From the NCBI GenBank assembly GCA_034422835.1, contig DAOUJJ010000014.1, positions 89,894 through 153,893 on the forward strand: a stretch of DNA of 64,000 nt. Direction: 5' to 3'. This document shows, piece after piece, positions 33,536 through 42,145 of the stretch. Origin of the DNA: VXMO01 sp034422835 (GTDB lineage Bacteria > Chloroflexota > Dehalococcoidia > UBA6926). The translations under genes were made by a program, and so were the position numbers. Within the stretch, counting starts at the first letter, position 1, and each line of letters opens with the position of its first letter. The notes under the pieces were generated by a model. It searched no databases and had not been told where the DNA came from. It saw only the letters and a list, made by a program, of their open reading frames with translations.

Positions 33536-35365
33536 TTAGTCGGGCTGTGTGACGGCGCGGAGGGCGATGTCTTTGCGGTAGTGAGCGCCCTGGAATTGGA
33601 CGCGAGCGGCGTTTGCGTAGGCTTTCTCGCGGGCCTGCTCCATGGTATCGCCGAGCGCAGTGACGGTGAGGACGCGGCCACCGGCGGTTATGAGTTTGCC
33701 GGTTGCGGGGTCGAGGCGCGTGCCTGCGTGAAATACGGGCACGTCGTAGTCGAGGGTGTTGAGGCCGGTGATTTCAAGGCCGGTGGGGTAGTCGCCGGGG
33801 TAGCCCTCGGAGGCGATGGCGACGCCGACGGCGGGTTGGGGGGTCCATTCGAGATGCACGTCGCTGAGGTTGCCGGCGGCAGTGGCCGCTGCGAGTTGGA
33901 GGAAATCGGACGTGATGCGGGGGAGGACAACCTGCGCCTCCGGGTCGCCCATGCGAGAGTTGAATTCAATGACCCTGGGGCCGTCGGCGGTGAGCATAAG
34001 TCCGGCATAAAGGATGCCGCTGTAGGGTGCGCCGATCTCAACCATGCGGCGCAAGACGGGGCGGATGATCGTGTCGCGGATGTCCGCCATGAGCTTGTCC
34101 GTGACGAACTCCGGCGGGCTGTACGATCCCATGCCGCCCGTGTTGGGGCCTTCGTCATCGTCGTAGATGCGCTTGTAGTCGCAGGCGGGAGGGACGAGGA
34201 TCATCTGCTCGCCGTCGCAGAAAGCGAAGACGGAGAGTTCAACGCCCGACAGCGCGTCCTCGATGATGACCCTGTCGCCGGACTCCCCGAAATCGCGGAG
34301 GCGCATCACGTGGTGCAGGAATGTGATCGCCTCCTCCTCCGTATCGCAGACGGCGACGCCCTTTCCGGCGGCAAGGCCGTCTGCCTTGATCACGTGCGGC
34401 GCCGGGTGGGCGCGGACGTACTCCGCCGCCTGCGAGTAATCGTCATATTGTCTCCACGCGGCGGTTGGGACACCGGCATCGTCCATGACCTGCTTGGCGA
34501 ACGACTTGCTCCATTCAAGGCGAGCCGCCTCCCGTGTCGGGCCGAGGCAGAGGATACCGGCCTCACGCACTGCGTCGCCGAGTCCAAGGGCGAGCGGGGC
34601 CTCCGGGCCGATGATGACAAGCTCCACATTTCGTTCCAGTGCCGCCTGCACGATGGCCTCAATGTCAGAGACGGGGATGGGCAGATTCTCGGCGATCGAT
34701 GCCGTGCCGCCGTTGCCGGGAGCCATGTAGAGCTCTTCGAGACCGTTGCTCTGTCGGAGCTTGACGGCGATAGCGTGTTCGCGCGCGCCGCCCCCCACGA
34801 CCATGACGCGGGAGGGATTATCGACGGCGGCGGGGTGGAGGCGGTGGTGGGTGTCGGGCATGGCGGGCTCACGGGGGAGGCGAATCACATACGGGTTGAA
34901 ACTGCCGCCGCGCTGCCGCACAAAGAGGCCGCCATCGTCCGCATCCGTGAATAGCACGCCGTCCGGTGAGCGGACGCGGGTGGAGACGAAACGCGGGGAG
35001 CGCGGGAAGAGGATGAGCAAGAGCGCCCCGGGGACGATGCCGATAACGGCCAGCACGATTGCTGTATCGCCGGAGATGCCGCCGCCCCAGTACACCAGCC
35101 CGCCGTAAGCGGCAATGCCAAAGAGGAACCCGATCATGAGCCGCAGCCAGAGGATGTGGCGTATCGGGTTGCGGTTCGCGAGAAATGCGCCGACGCCAAG
35201 CAGCGCGAGCATGACGCCAAACAGCCCCAACAGGATGACGTTCACCTGTTCAAGTCCAAGAAGTTCGGCGATGGGGCGCGGGAAGAGGGCGGAGACGAGG
35301 CCCGTGATGATGAATACGACGGCAAGCGCCATAAGGGTGACGCGCAGCAGGATGGTTTTCAGCAT
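33536..35365 (-). CDS. purD: GAR synthetase (PurD) fused to an N-terminal four-helix membrane domain
   Basis: 609 residues in one uninterrupted frame. Residues about 1-125 form four hydrophobic helices (starting LMALAVVFIITGLVSALF, then VILLGLFGVMLALLGVGAFL, LMIGFLFGIAAYGGLVY, and IVLAVIGIVPGALLLILF). A linker follows with a Met-169 that could start a soluble PurD. The PurD part from about 187 is complete: VMVVGGGAREHAIAVKL, APGNGGTA, the ATP-grasp VIKADGLAAGKGV, DEGPNTGGMGSYSPP, EFNSRMGDPE. It makes glycinamide ribonucleotide. The canonical enzyme is soluble and about 425 residues, so the membrane part is unusual. An internal start could give a soluble form as well. Loss of a stop codon in a neighbouring gene is another reading. 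Confidence 0.9.
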   Translation of the reverse strand: MLKTILLRVTLMALAVVFIITGLVSALFPRPIAELLGLEQVNVILLGLFGVMLALLGVGAFLANRNPIRHILWLRLMIGFLFGIAAYGGLVYWGGGISGDTAIVLAVIGIVPGALLLILFPRSPRFVSTRVRSPDGVLFTDADDGGLFVRQRGGSFNPYVIRLPREPAMPDTHHRLHPAAVDNPSRVMVVGGGAREHAIAVKLRQSNGLEELYMAPGNGGTASIAENLPIPVSDIEAIVQAALERNVELVIIGPEAPLALGLGDAVREAGILCLGPTREAARLEWSKSFAKQVMDDAGVPTAAWRQYDDYSQAAEYVRAHPAPHVIKADGLAAGKGVAVCDTEEEAITFLHHVMRLRDFGESGDRVIIEDALSGVELSVFAFCDGEQMILVPPACDYKRIYDDDEGPNTGGMGSYSPPEFVTDKLMADIRDTIIRPVLRRMVEIGAPYSGILYAGLMLTADGPRVIEFNSRMGDPEAQVVLPRITSDFLQLAAATAAGNLSDVHLEWTPQPAVGVAIASEGYPGDYPTGLEITGLNTLDYDVPVFHAGTRLDPATGKLITAGGRVLTVTALGDTMEQAREKAYANAARVQFQGAHYRKDIALRAVTQPD

Positions 35366-35396
35366 GGGGTGAACGGGGTGGGTGAGAGTGGCGCCG

Positions 35397-37094
35397 CTAT
35401 TCCCACTCTATTGTTCCCGGGGGTTTGCTCGTGATGTCGTAGACCACACGGTTGACGTTCGGGGCCTCGTTGGCGATACGCGATGAGATGCGCGCCAGCA
35501 GGTCGTATGGCAGCCGCGCCCAATCGGCGGTCATGGCATCTTCCGACGTGACGGCGCGGATGGCGATGACATTCCCATACGTCCGAAAGTCGCCCTGCAC
35601 GCCGACGGTGCGAGATGCAGTAAGAACGGCGAATGACTGCCAGAGTTCTCGCGTCAGGTTGGCGTTGCGAATCTCCTCGTTGACGATGGCGTCGGCCTCG
35701 CGGAGCGTATGCAAGCCCTCCCGCGTCACCTCGCCGAGGATGCGGATGGCCAAACCCGGCCCGGGGAACGGCTGCCGCCAGACGATCTCGTCCGGGAGGC
35801 CGAGTTCCGAGCCGACGGCGCGCACCTCGTCCTTGAAGAGATAGCGCAGCGGCTCAACCAACTCCAAGCGCATCTCCTCAGGCAGACCGCCGACATTGTG
35901 GTGCGTCTTGATGACGGCGGAGGCGGTGTTGTCCGCAGTCAGGCTCTCGATGACGTCGGGGTAGGTGGTGCCCTGTACGAGGAAATCGACCTCGCCGAGC
36001 TTGCCGGCCTCCTCCTCGAACACCCAGATAAACTCCTCGCCGATGGTCTTGCGCTTGGTTTCCGGGTCGGTGATTCCCTCCAGTCGTTCAAGGAACCTGT
36101 CCGAGGACTCGCTGACGATGAGATTCATGTTGAGATTGCGCTCGAACGTCTCGCGCAGGCGCTCCGGTTCATCCTTACGGAGCAGGCCGTTGTTGACGAA
36201 GATGCACGTGAGCCGGTCTCCGATGGCGCGGTGGACGAGGGCGGCGGCCACTGCCGAATCGACCCCTCCCGACAACGCGCAGATCGCGTGGCCGTCTCCC
36301 ACCTGCTCGCGGACGTGCGCCACCGTTGCCTCGACAAAGTTGGCCGCGGTCCACGTCGGCTCGCACTTGCAGACCTTGAAAAGAAAATTCTCCAGCAGCT
36401 GTTTGCCGTTGGGCGTATGCACAACCTCGGGATGGAATTGCAGCCCGTAATAGCCGGAATCGTTGGCCATTGCCGCGATGGGGGAGTTGTCCGTGAAGGC
36501 CAGCGTCTGGAAACCTGCCGGCGGTGTGGTGACGTGGTCGCCGTGGCTCATCCAGACCGGCATCGTTGGCGGCAGGTCCTCCAGGAGCGGATCGGCAATC
36601 GTGGCGGCGCGATGAAGCACGGAATGGCCGTATTCACGGCGCGTGGTGTTCTCGACGGCGCCTCCAAGCTGGTGGGCAAGAAGCTGCATCCCGTAGCAGA
36701 TGCCAAGGATCGGCACAGCCGCCTCATACACCTCTGCGGGGGCCATGGGCGCGTCCGGTTCATAGACGCTGGCCGGGCCGCCGGAGAAGACGAACCCCTT
36801 TGGCCGCAGCCGTTGGATATCCTCCCACGGCGTTGTGGCAGGCACCACCTCGCAATAGACGTTCAGTTCACGGATGCGGCGGGCGATGAGCAGGCTGTAC
36901 TGTGAGCCAAAATCGATGACGACGATGAGGTCGCGGGCAGGGGGCTGTTCCGTGTCTGTGTCAGGGTGGCGCGCCTCGGCGCGTTGGGCAATCTCAAGGT
37001 AGGTCGCGATTTCGCGATCATCGCCCGTGGCGATGCGGTGGCTCACACCAGGTTGCTCGTTGCTCACGTGCGCTGCCAGTCCCCCCAAGGACAT
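35397..37094 (-). CDS. guaA: GMP synthase (glutamine-hydrolysing)
   Basis: 565 residues. The glutaminase domain starts at about 54 (LIVVIDFGSQYSLLIARRIRE), with the catalytic Cys in GICYGMQLLAHQ and His in LQFHPEVVHT. The PP-loop synthetase follows with ALSGGVDSAVAAALVH, then the dimerisation domain ending in PPGTIEWE. It aminates XMP to GMP. The first about 50 residues precede the normal family start and look weakly conserved. A start further in is therefore possible, but no internal ATG with a good ribosome site is obvious. Confidence 0.95.
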   Translation of the reverse strand: MSLGGLAAHVSNEQPGVSHRIATGDDREIATYLEIAQRAEARHPDTDTEQPPARDLIVVIDFGSQYSLLIARRIRELNVYCEVVPATTPWEDIQRLRPKGFVFSGGPASVYEPDAPMAPAEVYEAAVPILGICYGMQLLAHQLGGAVENTTRREYGHSVLHRAATIADPLLEDLPPTMPVWMSHGDHVTTPPAGFQTLAFTDNSPIAAMANDSGYYGLQFHPEVVHTPNGKQLLENFLFKVCKCEPTWTAANFVEATVAHVREQVGDGHAICALSGGVDSAVAAALVHRAIGDRLTCIFVNNGLLRKDEPERLRETFERNLNMNLIVSESSDRFLERLEGITDPETKRKTIGEEFIWVFEEEAGKLGEVDFLVQGTTYPDVIESLTADNTASAVIKTHHNVGGLPEEMRLELVEPLRYLFKDEVRAVGSELGLPDEIVWRQPFPGPGLAIRILGEVTREGLHTLREADAIVNEEIRNANLTRELWQSFAVLTASRTVGVQGDFRTYGNVIAIRAVTSEDAMTADWARLPYDLLARISSRIANEAPNVNRVVYDITSKPPGTIEWE

Positions 37095-37121
37095 CCCATT
37101 GACGCTCAGCCTACTAACCGG

Positions 37122-37130
37122 TGCTATACT
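37122..37130 (+). promoter_or_regulatory. Extended -10 promoter element of tsaC
   Basis: TGCTATACT is an extended -10 (TGn-TATACT). A TTGACG lies 20 bp upstream. An AAGGAG ribosome site and a GTG start follow at 37136 and 37149. The region is shared with the divergent guaA. Confidence 0.55.
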
Positions 37131-37148
37131 TGGTCAAGGAGTCACAAC

Positions 37149-37847
37149 GTGGCCGATCAAACCGTCGCAGACGAGGCAGAAGTCCAGGCAACCGACCCAG
37201 AGCTTCAGATTCGTGCAGCAGTCGTGATGCTTCGGGTAGGCGGGATTGTGTGCTTCCCGACGGATACCCTGTTCGCCCTGGGCGCGGACGCATTTAATGC
37301 CGAGGCGGTCGAACGGGTCTACCGCGCGAAGGGCCGAGACCACGGTCAGGGATTGCCCGTGCTGCTCGCGGACGCTGAGCAGCTCAACAAGGTGGCTATC
37401 GACCTGCCGGACAGCGCATGGAGATTGGCGAATCGGTATTGGCCGGGCGCGCTGACGATGGTCGTCAAGCGCTCGCCGGACCTGCCGGATATTGTCAGCG
37501 GCGGCGCGACAACCGTTGCAGTTCGCGTTCCGGACCATCCAACAGCGCGTGATCTGATCCAGGAATTTGGACGACCCGTTATCGGTACGAGCGCCAATCG
37601 CTCCGGTTCCTCAGACGCCCGCTCACTTGACGATGTTTTGGAGGAACTCGGCCCGTGGCTGGACTATGCGGTGGGGGAGGGAACTCTGCCTGCCGGTCAG
37701 CCGTCCACCATCGTCGACCTGACAACCAGCCGGCCGCAGGTGCTGCGCGAGGGCGCGATCCCGTCGGATGAAGTCATTGCCGCGATCGCCGACTCCGACC
37801 CCAACGAGGGGCAGAATCCGCGCAGCAGGCGCACACGCGTCAGCTAG
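37149..37847 (+). CDS. tsaC: L-threonylcarbamoyladenylate synthase (Sua5/YrdC/TsaC family)
   Basis: 232 residues, start GTG with AAGGAG 7 nt upstream. The longer frame upstream runs into guaA and is rejected. Sua5/YrdC landmarks are GGIVCFPTDTLFALGADAFN (about 31-50), YRAKGRDHGQGLPVLLAD, WPGALTMVVKR, TVAVRVPDHP and PVIGTSANRSG. It makes threonylcarbamoyl-AMP for tRNA t6A37. It has no C-terminal Sua5 domain; the tail is short and basic. The prenyl synthase follows 59 bp downstream. Confidence 0.93.
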   Translation: MADQTVADEAEVQATDPELQIRAAVVMLRVGGIVCFPTDTLFALGADAFNAEAVERVYRAKGRDHGQGLPVLLADAEQLNKVAIDLPDSAWRLANRYWPGALTMVVKRSPDLPDIVSGGATTVAVRVPDHPTARDLIQEFGRPVIGTSANRSGSSDARSLDDVLEELGPWLDYAVGEGTLPAGQPSTIVDLTTSRPQVLREGAIPSDEVIAAIADSDPNEGQNPRSRRTRVS

Positions 37848-37906
37848 AGAGCGGCGGCGAAAAGGCCTCGTTCGGACGTACTAGCCGGTGTGGGAGGGAC
37901 GTTCCG

Positions 37907-38914
37907 ATGGAAGCCCCGGCGTCTCTTGATAGATTCCGTTCCACGATCGATGAGGCCATCGCACGTATTCTGACCGGCCGTGAAGGCCACCTGTTTGACA
38001 TGATGCGCCACCACCTTGGGTGGGAGGACGGCGAGCTTACCCATGGCGGCAAATACCTGCGGCCCACCCTCGCCCTGGTGACGGCGGAGGCATGCGGCGG
38101 GAACTGGGAGGATGCGCTACCCGCAGCCGTTGGTCTGGAACTGCTGCATAACTTCTCGCTGATTCACGATGATATCCAGGACGAGAGTTCATACCGGCGC
38201 AATCGTCCGACGGTGTGGAGCAAGTGGGGGACAGCGCAGGCCATCAACGCAGGGGACGCGATGCACGCGCTCTCACAGCTTGTGGTTCTCAAGATGGTGG
38301 AGGACGGCGCGCCGTCGCAAAGCGTTCTCCACGCGGTGCGCCTGTTGGATCAGACCTGCCTTGCGCTGTGCGAGGGGCAGACGTCGGATATCGAGTTCGA
38401 GAGCCGCAACGATGTGACGGTTGACGATTACAAGAGGATGATCGGCAACAAGACGTCTGAGGCGTTCCGCTGCGCGCTTGAGATTGGCAGCGTGTTTGCG
38501 AGCGGATCAGTAGAGCAGGGCAAACTGCTCGGCGAGGCGGGGTTCGAGATGGGCATCGCGTTCCAGATTCATGACGACGTGCTTGATATTTGGGGCGGGG
38601 AGATCATCGGCAAGGAGACCGCGTTGGATATCCGCGACGGCAAGAAGAGCCTGCCCGTCATCTACGGCCTCACGCAGGCGGACTCGCCGGATGCTGAGCG
38701 GCTCCGCGAAATGTACCGGAGCGGCTTTGGGCCGGATGCGGTGGGCGACATCATTTCCCTGTTGGAATCGGTGGGCGCGTCGGATTATTGCGCCAAGGAG
38801 GCGGATACCCATTGGGCAAAGGCGCGGGCGCTGATTGAGTCGGCGGGGCTGCCCGAGGATGGCGCGGCGACACTGATCGAAATCGGGGATTTTCTGATCG
38901 GGAGAGAGATGTAG
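37907..38914 (+). CDS. Trans-isoprenyl diphosphate synthase
   Basis: 335 residues. First aspartate-rich motif DDIQD at 88-92 (LIHDDIQDESSYRRNRPT), second DDVLD at 223-227. It elongates isopentenyl units on an allylic diphosphate. With no residue-level test, farnesyl/geranylgeranyl versus heptaprenyl or longer products cannot be separated; quinone side-chain or lipid synthesis are both possible. Start ATG at 37907 with GGGAGGGA upstream. A strong terminator follows at 38962. Confidence 0.92.
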   Translation: MEAPASLDRFRSTIDEAIARILTGREGHLFDMMRHHLGWEDGELTHGGKYLRPTLALVTAEACGGNWEDALPAAVGLELLHNFSLIHDDIQDESSYRRNRPTVWSKWGTAQAINAGDAMHALSQLVVLKMVEDGAPSQSVLHAVRLLDQTCLALCEGQTSDIEFESRNDVTVDDYKRMIGNKTSEAFRCALEIGSVFASGSVEQGKLLGEAGFEMGIAFQIHDDVLDIWGGEIIGKETALDIRDGKKSLPVIYGLTQADSPDAERLREMYRSGFGPDAVGDIISLLESVGASDYCAKEADTHWAKARALIESAGLPEDGAATLIEIGDFLIGREM

Positions 38915-38920
38915 GAGATG

Positions 38921-38940
38921 GATTCCGGCTTGCGCCGGAA
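38921..38940. repeat. Short inverted repeat of the GGATTCC...GGAA family
   Basis: TTCCGGC and GCCGGAA arms around TTGC. Its flanking words resemble the copy at 49967-50023. Just after the prenyl synthase stop. Confidence 0.5.
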
Positions 38941-38961
38941 CGAGGGGAGTCACAAAAGAAG

Positions 38962-38996
38962 GCGGGGCGGGTCAACGACCCGCCCCGCTCCTTTTT
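38962..38996. terminator. Strong rho-independent terminator, prenyl synthase / dienelactone hydrolase
   Basis: GCGGGGCGGGTC - AAC - GACCCGCCCCGC, a perfect 12-bp stem, followed by TCCTTTTTG on the plus strand. TTCTTTTGTG on the minus side suggests it also serves the convergent gene. Confidence 0.9.
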
Positions 38997-39011
38997 GCGG
39001 TTTCGCGGCTG

Positions 39012-39674
39012 TTAGGCCGGGACGTTCGCCTTGAGGAAGGCGAGGGTCTTCTCCCATGCGTCGGCGGAGGCCTCGGCGTGGTAGCCCTGGCCGGAGTCGT
39101 TGAAGAAACCGTGCGTCGCGCCGTCGTAGATGTGCTTCTCGACGGACTTGCCGCGCGCGTTCAACTCGCTCTCCAACTCATTCGCGCGATCCCCCTCGTC
39201 GCTGCCGTACACGGCCAGCACCGGGGAGTTCACGTTGTTCAGCAGGTCGGCGGGATCAGGGATGCCGCCGTAGTAGACGACGGTCGCTGAAACGCCGTCA
39301 TCCTCCGTTGCGGTCAGCAGGGAAACGCCGCCGCCGAGACAGTAGCCGATGACGGCCACGCTGCCATTTGAGGACTCGCAACTCTTGATGTAGTCGATGG
39401 CTGCGCGGGTGTCGCGAACTGCGCGCCCGCGATCAAGGCCCATCGCCAGCTTCTGCGCCTCAGACGGCTCATTCACGACATCGCCGTGGTACAGGTCGGG
39501 CGCGATGGCGGTATAGCCCTGTTGCGCGAATCGGCGGGTCACGTCCCGGATGTGCTCATCGAGGCCCCACCACTCCTGGATTACGACGATGCCCGGGTAC
39601 TTGCCTTCCGCCATCGGATAAGCCGCATACCCCTTCACCAGGTCAACGTCGTGAGAGACAATCGTGTCCGGCAT
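39012..39674 (-). CDS. Dienelactone hydrolase family protein
   Basis: 220 residues from the ATG at 39674 with GGGAGGAAA upstream; 65 further upstream codons are rejected. Alpha/beta-hydrolase of the DLH type with a nucleophile Cys-112 in GYCLGGG, Asp-159 in YGSDEGD and His-188 in THGFF. EWWGLDEHIRDVTRRFA near 34-50 is also typical. It opens lactones or similar esters. Substrate unknown. Converges on the prenyl synthase across the terminator. Confidence 0.9.
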   Translation of the reverse strand: MPDTIVSHDVDLVKGYAAYPMAEGKYPGIVVIQEWWGLDEHIRDVTRRFAQQGYTAIAPDLYHGDVVNEPSEAQKLAMGLDRGRAVRDTRAAIDYIKSCESSNGSVAVIGYCLGGGVSLLTATEDDGVSATVVYYGGIPDPADLLNNVNSPVLAVYGSDEGDRANELESELNARGKSVEKHIYDGATHGFFNDSGQGYHAEASADAWEKTLAFLKANVPA

Positions 39675-39800
39675 CTTTTCCTCCCAGAATCTTTGCCACG
39701 TTTCTCGTGAGTATTGGACGCCGCGCCGTACGCGGGCATTCCCCCACCACGCCACATCGTAGCAGTCAGGCAAGGGGGTGTATAGAGAGAGGACAGTTCC

Positions 39801-39829
39801 TTGCCGCTTGGCAGGGCAGCCCGTAGACT
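39801..39829 (+). promoter_or_regulatory. Promoter of the moxR-DUF58-DUF4129 operon
   Basis: TTGCCG (39801-39806), 17 bp, TAGACT (39824-39829). An untranslated leader of about 60-70 nt follows with AGGAGG at 39883-39888. Confidence 0.55.
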
Positions 39830-39899
39830 TGTGTGAACCGGTGGGAGGGGGCGTGTAATCGCTAACCAAAACTTAACTGTTCAGGAGGCCGCGCAGCGT

Positions 39900-40856
39900 G
39901 TGGCAGAGAGCGTGGCATCCGTCATCGTTGGTAAGGATGACGTCATTGAGTTGGCCGTCACCGCGCTGTTGTGCCGCGGGCACCTTCTCTTTGAGGACGT
40001 GCCGGGGAGCGGCAAGACGACGCTGGCCAAGGCGCTGGCCGCCTCATTGGGCTGCACGTTCAGCCGCGTGCAGTTCACGCCTGACCTGATGCCGGCGGAT
40101 ATCACGGGCATCAACTACTACAATCAGCGTTCCGGAGATTTCGAACTCCGCAACGGGCCAATCTTCTCGCAAGTCCTGCTGGCCGATGAGGTTAACCGCG
40201 CAACACCGCGGACACAGTCGGCTCTGCTGGAGGCCATGCAGGAAGGGCAGGTGACGATTGAGGGCGAGACGCTGCCGCTGCCCGCGCCCTTCATGGTGAT
40301 GGCCACGCAGAACCCCATCGAACTTGAGGGGACTTTCCCGCTGCCGGAGGCGCAGTTGGATCGGTTCCTCATGCGGCTGAGTCTCGGCTTTCCCTCCGCA
40401 GAGGAAGAGATTCGGATGATTCATCGATTTAACGCGGACGACCCGCTGAAACATGTGCGGCCCGTCCTTTCAACCCAGGAACTGTTGTCACTGCAGGACC
40501 AGATTGCGACTGCGCGTGTAGAGCCGGCGCTGGAGGACTATATCATCGGCATCGTCCACTCCACGCGTGATCATCCCTCACTGGACCTCGGCGCGAGCCC
40601 GCGGGCATCGCTGGCGCTTCACCACACGTCGCAGGCGTTGGCGCTGCAGCAGGGGCGGGACTACGTGACGCCGGACGACGTGAAGCGTCTCGCGCCGTAC
40701 GTGCTGACCCATCGCGTCATCCTGAATGCGCAGGCGCGGCTGCGTGGGCTGACGTCCCTTGACGTCGTGGATGACGTTCTCCGCACCGTGTCCGTGCCGA
40801 TCAGCGGGCAGCCGGAGGACGATGCCGTGGCCGAAGGGGTGGCCGCGGACCACTAG
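39900..40856 (+). CDS. MoxR-family AAA+ ATPase
   Basis: 318 residues from GTG at 39900 (AGGAGG 11 nt upstream). The frame is open for more upstream codons without a canonical start. Walker A DVPGSGKTT (33-41), Walker B VLLADEVNRA, sensor-1 MATQNPIE, and PEAQLDRF. MoxR ATPases act as chaperones that mature or insert metal cofactors or complexes, together with DUF58 proteins. It leads an operon with those partners. Confidence 0.92.
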   Translation: MAESVASVIVGKDDVIELAVTALLCRGHLLFEDVPGSGKTTLAKALAASLGCTFSRVQFTPDLMPADITGINYYNQRSGDFELRNGPIFSQVLLADEVNRATPRTQSALLEAMQEGQVTIEGETLPLPAPFMVMATQNPIELEGTFPLPEAQLDRFLMRLSLGFPSAEEEIRMIHRFNADDPLKHVRPVLSTQELLSLQDQIATARVEPALEDYIIGIVHSTRDHPSLDLGASPRASLALHHTSQALALQQGRDYVTPDDVKRLAPYVLTHRVILNAQARLRGLTSLDVVDDVLRTVSVPISGQPEDDAVAEGVAADH

Positions 40857-40858
40857 AC

Positions 40859-42145
40859 ATGCTCACGCTCACCGGGGGCTGGGTAGCCACATTCGGCCTG
40901 CTGATGATCATCGGCCTTGCCACCGGGCAGGGTCTGCTGGTGGGATTGGGCGCGCTTATTATCCTGACGTACTTGGTTGCATATGGATGGAACCGCGTTT
41001 CGCTGGCGCGCGTGACGTTCGAACGGTCTCTCTCCGAGACGCGCGCGTTTGTCGGCGATGACGTGACCGTTCAGCTGCGGGTGACCAACCGCAAGGCGAT
41101 TCCCATGCCGTGGGTCACGCTTGAGGACCAATTCCCCTCCGGCCTTGAGGAGACGGACAAGCCGCGCACGATTCGCGTGGAGCAGGGATCGTACACGACG
41201 ACACGTTCAACCTCGCTGGCGAGATATGAACGGGTGACGTGGCGATTCACGATGGAGTGCAAAAAGCGCGGGCTGTACCGATTCGGCCCGGCAAGCGTGA
41301 CAAGCGGGGACGTGTTCGGGTTCTTCTTCTCGGAGCGCCTTGAGCCGCAGTGGGATCACGTCATCGTCTATCCGCAGACTTTACCTCTGCCCGCACTGGG
41401 CATTCCTGCGCGGCGTCCTTTCGGCGAACAGCGCGGCGGCCAGCCGTATCACGAAGATCCCAGCAGGCTGCGGGGCCTGCGGCCGTATGAGCCCGGCGAC
41501 GCCCTGAGACGCGTGGACTGGAAAGCGACGGCGCGTTCACAGGCGCTGACGGTGCGGCTCTTCTCGCCGTCCGTCTCGGAAACGATGATCCTCGCTCTGA
41601 ACGCTCAAACGCTGACGGCTGCAGAGGGGCAGTGGGGCTATTCGCCACTGCTGCTTGAGCGGGGAGTGACGGCGGCGGCGTCCATTGCGGAATGGGCGTA
41701 TGCGCGAAAGATGTCATTCGGGCTGATGACGAACAGCGTGTCGCCACTGACGGATGAGCCGATCCGGGTGATGCCGAATCGCACGCGCGAACAACTGACA
41801 ACTGTTTTGGAGAGTCTGGCGGTCGTGACGCCGCTTGGACGGCAAGCGATGGGGCAGTTCCTGTTGGAGCAGACGCGGCGCTTGCCGGTTGGCGCAACTG
41901 TTGTGCTCGTCACGAGCGTAATCGACGAGGAGACGATCGATGCGCTGCACAACCTGCGGCGGGCGGGCGCAAGGCCGAGCGTCGTCTGGACCTCCGAAAC
42001 ACCGTCACCCTTGCTGTCCGATCCGGACATCATCGTGCATGAGATTGGGCATCAGATGGCGCAGTTGGAGCACGAAGCGGTCTTTCGACCGGGGGTGACT
42101 CGCCGCGTGGAGCACGCCATGCCATCACAGGTGATGACGCCATGA
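40859..42145 (+). CDS. DUF58 domain protein
   Basis: 428 residues. Two membrane helices at the N-terminus (about 3-45), a beta-rich middle (DDVTVQLRVTNRKAIPMPWVTLED, then RGLYRFGPASVTSGDVFGFF), and the DUF58 signature DPSRLRGLRPYEPGDALRRVDWKATAR followed by a vWA-like region with LILALNAQT. It is the usual MoxR partner. 2 bases after moxR and overlaps the next gene by 4. Confidence 0.9.
   Translation: MLTLTGGWVATFGLLMIIGLATGQGLLVGLGALIILTYLVAYGWNRVSLARVTFERSLSETRAFVGDDVTVQLRVTNRKAIPMPWVTLEDQFPSGLEETDKPRTIRVEQGSYTTTRSTSLARYERVTWRFTMECKKRGLYRFGPASVTSGDVFGFFFSERLEPQWDHVIVYPQTLPLPALGIPARRPFGEQRGGQPYHEDPSRLRGLRPYEPGDALRRVDWKATARSQALTVRLFSPSVSETMILALNAQTLTAAEGQWGYSPLLLERGVTAAASIAEWAYARKMSFGLMTNSVSPLTDEPIRVMPNRTREQLTTVLESLAVVTPLGRQAMGQFLLEQTRRLPVGATVVLVTSVIDEETIDALHNLRRAGARPSVVWTSETPSPLLSDPDIIVHEIGHQMAQLEHEAVFRPGVTRRVEHAMPSQVMTP

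Noticed and set aside
33212..34954. 580-codon plus-strand frame opposite purD and purE
   Set aside because: A shadow of GC-rich coding on the other strand; no recognisable motif, and the minus-strand genes are certain.
35709..36905. 398-codon plus-strand frame opposite guaA
   Set aside because: Antisense shadow of guaA; no family resemblance.
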